Below, piece by piece: positions 15,463-22,578 of a DNA stretch of 36,856 nt. How positions within the stretch are numbered: position 1 is the stretch's first letter; each line of letters opens with the position of its first letter. The notes beneath the pieces are model-generated. The model was given only the letters and a program-made list of their open reading frames with translations. It did not search any database and was not told where the DNA came from. The stretch lies in contig CAJOFU010000007.1 of NCBI GenBank assembly GCA_905233935.1, positions 8,829-45,684 on the forward strand, read 5' to 3'. The position numbers and the translations under genes are program-made. The DNA comes from Paludibacteraceae bacterium (GTDB lineage: Bacteria; Bacteroidota; Bacteroidia; Bacteroidales; Paludibacteraceae).

Positions 15463-16799
15463 TCGCCATAGAGATCCACGCCTTCATATCCTGTTATCTT
15501 CACATCGTAGAACTCGCCCACACAAATCTGACTTCTGAATTCTGAATCCTGAATTCTGATAAGCACTTCACAATCGACTTCCGGCGAATCGGCTTCTGTT
15601 CGTCCGATGAAGTAGCCGCCCTCTTCGCGGTCGATGATCACCCGTTGCGTCGTTCCTACTTTCTCCTCGCTCTTCTCGGCGGCTATCTGCTCTTGGATGA
15701 GCATCAGTTCGTCAAGTCGCTGTTGCTTGGTTTGTTCTGGCACATCGTCGGTGTAATGCAGGTTGGCGTACGTACCTTCTTCGTCGCTGTAGGCGAACGC
15801 ACCCATTCTGTCGAAGCGTTGCTTCTTGACCCACGCTTTGAGTGCTTCAAAGTCTTCGTCCGTCTCGCCCGGGTGTCCGACCATCAGTGTGGTTCGCAGT
15901 GTTATGCCAGGCACTTCTCGGCGAATCCTATCGAGTAGGGCATCCTGATCTGCGGCGGTAATATGCCTGCGCATCAGTTGAAGCATGTGATCCGTGCAAT
16001 GTTGCAGGGCAATGTCAAGGTACTTGCAGACGTTCGTGTGTTTCGCCATTACGGGAAGTATATCGTACGGAAAATCCGTAGGGTAGGCATAATGTAGCCG
16101 GATCCACTTCACGCCCTCAATTTCAGCCATTTGGTCAATTAGTTCTGCCAACTTATGTTCCTTGTATATATCCAACCCATAGGACGACAGGTCTTGTGCG
16201 ATCACGTTGAACTCTTTTACGCCCTGGCTGACCAGCCAGCGCACTTCGTCAAGAATCTCCTCCTTCGGTCGTGACTGATGTCTGCCCGTGATGAGCGGGA
16301 TAGCGCAATACGAGCAGAACCGGTTACACCCCTCGCTAATTTTCACGTAAGTGTAGTGCTTCGGTGTGGTGATCGTCCGTTCGTAAGGCGCGCAGTGTGT
16401 CGCGTTGTCTGCAATTTTGAAATTTGAAATTTGAAATTTGAAATTCACGAGGCTTTCAACGAGTGCATCGTAGTCAAACTTCCCGTACCAGCCGTCAACC
16501 TCGGGGATCTCTGCGGTGAGTTCTTGCATATACCGCTGACTCAGACACCCCATCACGTACAACTTCTTGAGCTTGCGTTTCTTCTTGCGTTCCACCATCT
16601 CCAGTATCATGTTGATACTTTCCTCTTTGGCATCACCGATGAATCCGCAGGTATTGATGATCGCAATCTCGCCTTTGGGGTCGGCGGCATCATGCACACA
16701 CGTATATCCGGCGCACTCCAAACGCCTCATGACGCGCTCGGCATCCACAAGGTTCTTGGAGCAACCTAATGTGATAATATCAATCTCTGATGTGTGCAT
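15444..16799 (-). CDS. rimO: Ribosomal protein S12 methylthiotransferase RimO
   Basis: A 451-residue radical-SAM enzyme that adds a methylthio group to an Asp of ribosomal protein S12. The N-terminal MTTase domain holds the three Cys ligands of the auxiliary cluster (C13 in LGCSKNLVD, C51 in NTCGFIGDAKEESI, C85 in GCLSQRY). The radical-SAM triad is C158-C162-C165 (EGCNRFCSYCAIP), and the C-terminal TRAM domain spans about residues 380-451. GCSKNLVDAE and GFI.DAKEESI are diagnostic of RimO over MiaB. Two microrepeats are read in frame: about residues 119-130 in the linker between the MTTase and radical-SAM domains, and about 413-425 within the TRAM domain; a third forms the last residues. It follows the outer-membrane channel gene by 16 bases. 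Confidence 0.95.
   Translation of the reverse strand: MHTSEIDIITLGCSKNLVDAERVMRRLECAGYTCVHDAADPKGEIAIINTCGFIGDAKEESINMILEMVERKKKRKLKKLYVMGCLSQRYMQELTAEIPEVDGWYGKFDYDALVESLVNFKFQISNFKIADNATHCAPYERTITTPKHYTYVKISEGCNRFCSYCAIPLITGRHQSRPKEEILDEVRWLVSQGVKEFNVIAQDLSSYGLDIYKEHKLAELIDQMAEIEGVKWIRLHYAYPTDFPYDILPVMAKHTNVCKYLDIALQHCTDHMLQLMRRHITAADQDALLDRIRREVPGITLRTTLMVGHPGETDEDFEALKAWVKKQRFDRMGAFAYSDEEGTYANLHYTDDVPEQTKQQRLDELMLIQEQIAAEKSEEKVGTTQRVIIDREEGGYFIGRTEADSPEVDCEVLIRIQDSEFRSQICVGEFYDVKITGYEGVDLYGELKSEN
15526..15560 (-). repeat. In-frame microrepeat in the TRAM domain of rimO (CTGAATT words)
   Basis: Plus-strand words ATCTGACTTCTGAATTCTGAATCCTGAATTCTGAT. In frame it encodes RIQDSEFRSQI, about residues 414-424, in a loop of the TRAM domain. 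Confidence 0.85.
16412..16445 (-). repeat. In-frame microrepeat in the interdomain linker of rimO (TTTGAAA words)
   Basis: Four copies of TTGAAAT. Read in the rimO frame it encodes NFKFQISNFKIA (about residues 119-130), between the MTTase and radical-SAM domains. Bases 16417-16439 are identical over 23 bases to 21437-21459, in the spacer between the RND adaptor and pump genes. Confidence 0.92.
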
Positions 16800-16815
16800 T
16801 GATGCGTTCTTGCAA

Positions 16816-18198
16816 TTACTTGGTTGCTCCGCCGAGGGCTATATACAGGTTGATGATGGCAATCGAACCGTTGTAGATGTTCTCAGCGGCATTGAGTTGT
16901 GCGGAGAGCAGCGACTCCTGTGCGGTGAGCACCTCTATATAACTGGCTTTACCGTTATTCATCAACTCGTGCGTGCCTGTATAAGCGTCATGCAGTACTG
17001 CCAATTGACGGCGGTAGAGGTCGTCTTTGTCCTTGGCTGTCTGGCAGTCGGCAAGGTACTCATTGACTTGGTTACCGGCATTGATAACGGTCTGCACGTA
17101 GTTGTCAAGTTTCTCCTCCTGACTGAGTTGGGCAATCTTGAGTTGTGCCTTGAGTTTGCCTTGTTGGAAGATTGGCTGCGTCAATGTAGCAGCAATCTTC
17201 ATAAGCAATCCGGCAGGGTCGGTAACGGTAAGTCCGCTGTTCGTCCAACCAAGCAGACCTGACAGACTGAACGAGGGGAAGAAGGCAGCCTTAGCCGAAG
17301 CGGTGTTGTAGAATGCCTCTTCCAATTGATGGTCAGCCACCTTGATATCCGGACGGTTCTCGAGCAATTGAGCGGGAACACCTGTGCCGAAACGCTCCGG
17401 GAAATCGTACTGCATCCACGCATTACGTTGGATGGTTTGCGGAGTGATGCACAGGAGTTTGCACAGACTGTTCTCCACGCTACGGATACTGCGCTTGACA
17501 TCAATAATCTGTGTCTTCACGCTCAGGCTCGATGATTCCATCTGGTTGACGGCAGTAGAGTAGGCTTTGCCGTTCTCCCAGAGGGCACGTTCGGTCTCCA
17601 GCGACTCTTCCCACAGACTGTCGGTCTGAACAAGAATACGCAACTCCTCATCCAACAGCAACAATTGGTAATATGCTTGTGCTACCGTGGAGATAATGTT
17701 TGCCTGCATAGCGTCGCGTGAAGCTTCTGCCTGCAGCACAACGGCATTGGCTTTGCGCTTGTTCACCGTCACAGAGTTCGATATACCTATATTCCAGTCA
17801 AGTGACAGAGGAATGCTGTAGGTATAGGATGCGCCGCTGACTGATCCGCTCTGACCCACTGATCCATATAAGCTACCTTGCGGAGCAAGACTCAGAGAGG
17901 GTAGGTAAGCGAGTTTGGCTGCGCGCAATGCTGCCTGAGCCTGCTCCAGCGAGATACGGGCAGACTTGATGTCGCCGTTACGAACCAGTGCCGAATCGAT
18001 GAGATCTTGCAGCAGCGGGTCGGTAAAGAATTCGCGCCACGAGAGTTCTGCGGGATTGTCGGCAGTCAGATCAATGCTGTCAAGCTGTTGCATGCCAAAC
18101 AAGTTCTCTGGGGCTTCGTTTTGCGACTGATATTTCTTATACACGCCGCAACTTGACAGCACAAGACCGGCGAGGATGATTATACTTAACTTTTTCAT
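16816..18198 (-). CDS. Outer-membrane efflux channel lipoprotein (TolC/NodT family)
   Basis: A 460-residue outer-membrane component of a tripartite efflux pump. The signal ends in a lipobox (LSSC, Cys17). Two TolC-type repeats follow, with LQDLIDSALVRNGDIKSARISLEQAQAALRAAKLAYLPSLSLAPQG in the first and ENRPDIKVADHQLEEAFYNTASAKAAFFPSFSLSGLLGW in the second; the 'N-R-P-D-I-...-A-...-A-...-F-F-P' motif is diagnostic. Long coiled-coil helices lie between. The ATG overlaps the TGA of the pump gene by four bases (ATGA), so the two are translationally coupled. It provides the outer-membrane exit for the adaptor and pump upstream. Confidence 0.93.
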   Translation of the reverse strand: MKKLSIIILAGLVLSSCGVYKKYQSQNEAPENLFGMQQLDSIDLTADNPAELSWREFFTDPLLQDLIDSALVRNGDIKSARISLEQAQAALRAAKLAYLPSLSLAPQGSLYGSVGQSGSVSGASYTYSIPLSLDWNIGISNSVTVNKRKANAVVLQAEASRDAMQANIISTVAQAYYQLLLLDEELRILVQTDSLWEESLETERALWENGKAYSTAVNQMESSSLSVKTQIIDVKRSIRSVENSLCKLLCITPQTIQRNAWMQYDFPERFGTGVPAQLLENRPDIKVADHQLEEAFYNTASAKAAFFPSFSLSGLLGWTNSGLTVTDPAGLLMKIAATLTQPIFQQGKLKAQLKIAQLSQEEKLDNYVQTVINAGNQVNEYLADCQTAKDKDDLYRRQLAVLHDAYTGTHELMNNGKASYIEVLTAQESLLSAQLNAAENIYNGSIAIINLYIALGGATK

Positions 18199-21100
18199 TT
18201 CTCCTCCTCCTTTCCACTTTCGTCTTCCGACTTGCTTTCTTCTTTCGACTTTTGACTTTCAACTAATTCCGGACTTCCGCTGACTTTCTCTTCAAGCGTC
18301 TGGAAGACGATGAAGAATGCCGGAACAACGAACACCAATGCCAACGTACCTATACTCATGCCGCCGACCACGCCCAATGCCAATGCACGGTTGCCATTCG
18401 CACCTGCACCGCCAGCAATAATCAACGGAATCATACCGGCAATCATCGTGATGACGGTCATCAAGATCGGACGCAGACGGTCTTTACAAGCTGCAAAAGC
18501 TGCATCTACGATAGACAATCCTTGTTTACGACGCTCTGCGGCAAACTCCGTGATAAGGATGGCGGTCTTCGCGAGCAAACCGATCAACATGATCACACCC
18601 GTCTGCAGGTAGATGTTGTTCTCCATACCCGGCATACCCATCTTGTTGCCTACCCACGAGAACAGGAACGAACCCATCAAACCGAACGGCACGCTGAGCA
18701 GCACTGCGAACGGCGTGAGCCAACTGTTATACAGCGAACCGAGGATGAGGTAAATGAGGATAATACAGATCAGATAGATGATCAGCGTCGAGTTACTCTT
18801 CGAGCTCTCCTCCACCTCACGCGACATCGAGCCGTACTCGTACGTGCAGTAGGTCGGCATAGTCTCTTTGAACACCTCGGCTATAGCTTGATGTGCCTCT
18901 GCCTCCGAATAACCGTTACCCGGCGTTACAGAGCACGAGATAGACTGAAAGAGGTTGAAGTGCTTGTGCGATGCCGAACCGACCACCTCCTCCAGCGTCA
19001 CAAACTGCGACAGAGGTGCCATCTTATCGCCACTGACCTTGATATACATGTTATTCAGCGACGACGGGTCAAGTCTGTATTCCGGTGCAGCTCCTACCCA
19101 GATCTGATAAACCTTACTGAACTGGTTAAAGTTGCCTACGTACGAACCGCCGCAGTAAGTACCAAGGATGTTCAGTACTGACTTGGCGGTCGTGCCGGCG
19201 CGCTCACATTGCACCGGATCAACATGTACCTTGAATTTCGGGAAGCGCTCCGAGTAGGTGGACATAGCGCTGGCTATCTCCGGACGCTCTTGCAGCTTGG
19301 CGAGGAACGCGTTGGTCTTGTTACCAAAATCGGTCATGTCGCCGTCGCTCTTGTCTTGTACTTGCAGGTCGATACTATTCGACGTACCGTAACCCGGGAT
19401 CTGCGGCATCTGGAATGGCAGTACCTGCGCGTTCTTAATGCTCTTGCAGTCGAGGTAGAACTTGTAGATGACGAGGTCGATATAGTGCTCAAAGCCCGGA
19501 CGATCGTCCCAGTTCTTCAGACGAATGATCAGCGAAGCGTAGCTCGAACCGTTGGAGGATATCAAGCCGTAACCACTAACCAGACCGTAACTCTCCAACT
19601 CGGGGATAGCTTTCACTTTCTCCTCCACCTGCTTCATGATCTCAGCATTTTCATGCAGGGTTGAGCCTTCCGGCATACGCACCTCGCACATGATAACGCC
19701 TTGGTCTTCCTGCGGAACGAGTCCGGAAGGCAGAATCTTCATGAACAGCACGAACAGCACAGCGGCACACGCCAACAGCAAGAACGATACCCACGGGCGT
19801 TTCAGGTATTTCTGTACGGCGCCCTGGTACTTGCCGAGGATAGCGTTGTAACTTGCCTCATAAGCAATCTTTGTATAGTAGTCAATGCCTTTGTGCTGTA
19901 CTGCACCTTCCTCGTTCGGGCGCATCAACAATGCGCAGAGGGCAGGGCAGAGTACCAACGCGCAGACGCACGACAGACCTACCGAACCCGCAATCGTTAT
20001 ACCGAACTGGGTGAAGAATGTACCAGACGTTCCGCTCATGAATGTCACAGGGATAAACACCGCCATGAACACCAGCGTACACGAGATAACGGCCACCGAC
20101 ACCTCGCTCATCGCCTCGCGCGTAGCCTGGATGGCTTTGTCTTTCGGTGAGCCCTTCATCTGACCCGTTTCGAGTTTCGCCATCACGGCTTCGACAACCA
20201 CGATCGCATCATCAACCACTGTACCGATGGCGAGCACTAACGCAAACAGCGTTAAGATGTTCAGCGAGAAACCTGCCAACTGAACAATAGCAAACGTACC
20301 AAGCAGGGAAACGATGATAGATATCGAAGGAATCAAGGTCGCCTTCCAGTTCTGCAAGAAGAAATATACAACCAGGATCACAAGCAGAATAGCTATAACC
20401 AGCGTCTCCACCACGTTGTGGATGGCGGCGAACAGGAAGTCGTTACTTGTCTCAAGTGTCACGAACTCCAGGCCTGCCGGCAGACTCGGACCCATCTGCT
20501 TGTACAACTCGTCGATCTGTTGGTTAACAAGCGTAGCGTTCGCTCCCGGCGATTGATTAACCAGATAGAACACACCGGGCTGACCATCCATAATGGAAGT
20601 CATAGTATAGCTCTTCGCACCGATCTCTACTGTTGCTACATCTCGCAGATACAGCACGTTACTGTTGTCCTGCGTACGAACGACGATGTTCTCGAACTCC
20701 TCAATCGACTTGAGCGTACCTTTGTACTCCATCGGGTACTGATAGGCGTTCTCCGACTGCTGACCGAGCGTACCGGTCGAAGTTACGAAACTCTGAGAAG
20801 AGATTGCTGACGATATATCGCTCGGTTCAAGACCGTATTGCGCCATCACGTCCGGTTTCAGCCACACGCGCAGCGCGTAAGTATTACCCAAGTTGCTCAC
20901 GTTACCTACACCCGTGATACGCAGCAAACGCGGCTTGACGTTGATGTCGATGTAGTTCGAGATGAAGTCTGCATCGTACTTGCCGTCGGTGGATTTGAGT
21001 CCGGCAATCTGCAAGATACTGTTCTGGCGCTTGCTCACCGTCACACCGGTCTGCAGTACATCACTCGGCAACAACGCTTGCGCCTGGGTCACACGGTTCT

Positions 21101-21425
21101 GAACGTTCACCGTCGCCATGTCCGGATCCGTCCCCTGCTTGAAATACACCGTGATGTTCACGTCACCTGTCGAGGAGGCGGTGGCAGTCATGTACGTCAT
21201 GTCTTGCACACCGTTGATCTGCTCCTCCAGCGGCTGGATGACCGATTTCATACAGGTATTAGCATCTGCACCCGAATAGGAGGTGGACACATCCACCGTA
21301 GGCGGTGCTATGTTCGGATACTGCTCAACAGGTAAGGTGTTGAGACAGATGAATCCGACCAGCGAGATGACAATCGCTATCGAGATCGCCATCACACTTC
21401 GCTTAATGAATATATTCTCCTTCAT
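18195..21425 (-). CDS. RND efflux transporter, AcrB/HAE1 type
   Basis: A 1076-residue inner-membrane proton-driven multidrug pump. It has the twelve-TM RND layout with two large periplasmic loops. The N-terminal FIKRSVMAISIAIVISLVGFICLNTLPVEQYPNIAPPTVDVSTSYSGA is typical. The proton-relay Asp pair is in TM4 (AIGTVVDDAIVVVEAV), and QTGVIMLIGLLAKTAILITEFA and GVVGGMSIGTLALVFVVPAFF mark the second half. The C-terminus is a hydrophilic, Lys/Glu/Ser-rich tail (about residues 1053-1076) that is partly encoded by a microrepeat of the GTCGAAAG type; such a tail is dispensable in kind. It is flanked by its adaptor (32-base spacer made of microrepeat) and its channel (ATGA overlap). Substrates cannot be told. 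Confidence 0.95.
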   Translation of the reverse strand: MKENIFIKRSVMAISIAIVISLVGFICLNTLPVEQYPNIAPPTVDVSTSYSGADANTCMKSVIQPLEEQINGVQDMTYMTATASSTGDVNITVYFKQGTDPDMATVNVQNRVTQAQALLPSDVLQTGVTVSKRQNSILQIAGLKSTDGKYDADFISNYIDINVKPRLLRITGVGNVSNLGNTYALRVWLKPDVMAQYGLEPSDISSAISSQSFVTSTGTLGQQSENAYQYPMEYKGTLKSIEEFENIVVRTQDNSNVLYLRDVATVEIGAKSYTMTSIMDGQPGVFYLVNQSPGANATLVNQQIDELYKQMGPSLPAGLEFVTLETSNDFLFAAIHNVVETLVIAILLVILVVYFFLQNWKATLIPSISIIVSLLGTFAIVQLAGFSLNILTLFALVLAIGTVVDDAIVVVEAVMAKLETGQMKGSPKDKAIQATREAMSEVSVAVISCTLVFMAVFIPVTFMSGTSGTFFTQFGITIAGSVGLSCVCALVLCPALCALLMRPNEEGAVQHKGIDYYTKIAYEASYNAILGKYQGAVQKYLKRPWVSFLLLACAAVLFVLFMKILPSGLVPQEDQGVIMCEVRMPEGSTLHENAEIMKQVEEKVKAIPELESYGLVSGYGLISSNGSSYASLIIRLKNWDDRPGFEHYIDLVIYKFYLDCKSIKNAQVLPFQMPQIPGYGTSNSIDLQVQDKSDGDMTDFGNKTNAFLAKLQERPEIASAMSTYSERFPKFKVHVDPVQCERAGTTAKSVLNILGTYCGGSYVGNFNQFSKVYQIWVGAAPEYRLDPSSLNNMYIKVSGDKMAPLSQFVTLEEVVGSASHKHFNLFQSISCSVTPGNGYSEAEAHQAIAEVFKETMPTYCTYEYGSMSREVEESSKSNSTLIIYLICIILIYLILGSLYNSWLTPFAVLLSVPFGLMGSFLFSWVGNKMGMPGMENNIYLQTGVIMLIGLLAKTAILITEFAAERRKQGLSIVDAAFAACKDRLRPILMTVITMIAGMIPLIIAGGAGANGNRALALGVVGGMSIGTLALVFVVPAFFIVFQTLEEKVSGSPELVESQKSKEESKSEDESGKEEEK
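18222..18262 (-). repeat. In-frame microrepeat in the tail of the RND pump gene (GTCGAAA words)
   Basis: Minus strand words GAAAGTCAAAAGTCGAAAG, AAGAAAGCAAGTCGGAAGACG. It encodes VESQKSKEESKSEDE. Bases 18242-18260 are the reverse complement of 2991-3009 over 19 bases. Confidence 0.85.
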
Positions 21426-21460
21426 AAATTTGAAACTTGAAATTTGAAATTTGAAATTTA
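21426..21460. repeat. Microrepeat filling the adaptor-pump spacer (TTTGAAA words)
   Basis: AAATTTGAAAC, TTGAAAT, TTGAAAT, TTGAAATTTA. It occupies the whole 32-base spacer and the stop codon of the adaptor gene (21458-21460). Confidence 0.92.
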
Positions 21461-22531
21461 GAAGAGAACTCTCTGTCCCTCTACGAGGTTGTTAGCGCCC
21501 TCTGTAACGATGACTTCGCCTACCTCCAGACCTTCCATTACCACGAGGTCGCGCTCGCTGCCGATACCTACGGTCTTGACGATTGCACTGTACGCGCAAC
21601 TGTCAGCTGCTACCTTGTATACCAGCGACTTGCTCTGCAGGCGAACCACAGCGTTCTGCGGAACAACAATCACTTGCTTTACGTCAAACGGAATAACCAC
21701 TGTACCCTGAATACCCGAATACAGCACGCCGTTGGGGTTAGGGAAGGTGGCTTTGCAGGTCAGTGCACCTGTTGTGCGATCCACCGTACCGGTGATGCTT
21801 GTGATACGACCTTTCTTGCCGTACTCCGTGCCGCTCTTGAACAGGAACGTTACATCCGGAAAATCAGCCAAAGAACCATCTGCTTCGCCATTGGCGCGCT
21901 CCTCAAGCACAGATTCGCTCACCGAGAACTCCGCGTACATCTTCGCATTGCCGCTGACCATCGTCAGGTACGTGCTTGCGTCCACTTGGTCGCCGGCAAA
22001 TACCGGAATAGAGCCTATCACGCCATCCACCGGAGCGGTGATGGTACAATAACTGAGGTTCACACGTGCACGGTTGGCCGCAGCTTTGTATTGTGCAACT
22101 GAAGCTTGTGCCTGTTTATAGGTGTTCTCTGCATTGTCAAGCACGTACTTGCTGACGATGCCTTTGGCGTAGAGGTTTTTGTTGCTTTCGAACTCCAACT
22201 TCGCACTGCTCTCTTGCGCCTCTGCGGCAAGCAGATTGGCTTCTGCCGACTGCAGTTCCAACTCTTTGTCGCGGCTGTCAATACGGAAGAGTACGTCGCC
22301 TTTCTTTACTTGCTGACCTTCCGTGATGCATACTTCCATAAGTTGACCGCTGATCTGAGGCTTGATGGTTACGTCCGATGTACCCTTGAGGGTAGCACTG
22401 TACTTGAGCGGGATCGTGATGTCGCTCTTAGTGATAGTCATTGTGTTGTACGAGGTTTGCTCCGCTGTGGGAATTTCCCCGCCGCACGCAATTAGCAAAC
22501 ATGCTACTGCAAATAATGTTAACTTTTTCAT
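21458..22531 (-). CDS. RND efflux periplasmic adaptor (membrane fusion protein) lipoprotein
   Basis: A 357-residue adaptor of the AcrA/MexA type. The lipobox is LLIACGG (Cys16), so it is anchored in the inner membrane by a lipid. Domains in order: first barrel and lipoyl half (SDVTIKPQISGQLMEVCITEGQQVKKGDVLFRID, about residues 55-88), alpha-helical hairpin (LELQSAEANLLAAEAQESSAKLEFESNKNLYAKGIVSKYVLDNAENTYKQAQASV), second lipoyl half (INLSYCTITAPVDGVIGS-like, with VNLSYCTITAPVDGVIG), then beta-barrel and membrane-proximal domains (QVIVVPQNAVV near the end). It links the RND pump and the outer-membrane channel. First of the efflux trio; 47 bases after recQ with no promoter visible, so it may depend on recQ transcription. 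Confidence 0.94.
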   Translation of the reverse strand: MKKLTLFAVACLLIACGGEIPTAEQTSYNTMTITKSDITIPLKYSATLKGTSDVTIKPQISGQLMEVCITEGQQVKKGDVLFRIDSRDKELELQSAEANLLAAEAQESSAKLEFESNKNLYAKGIVSKYVLDNAENTYKQAQASVAQYKAAANRARVNLSYCTITAPVDGVIGSIPVFAGDQVDASTYLTMVSGNAKMYAEFSVSESVLEERANGEADGSLADFPDVTFLFKSGTEYGKKGRITSITGTVDRTTGALTCKATFPNPNGVLYSGIQGTVVIPFDVKQVIVVPQNAVVRLQSKSLVYKVAADSCAYSAIVKTVGIGSERDLVVMEGLEVGEVIVTEGANNLVEGQRVLF

Positions 22532-22578
22532 TATATATATTAAATTATTAGATATTCACTATTAATTATTCACTCTTA

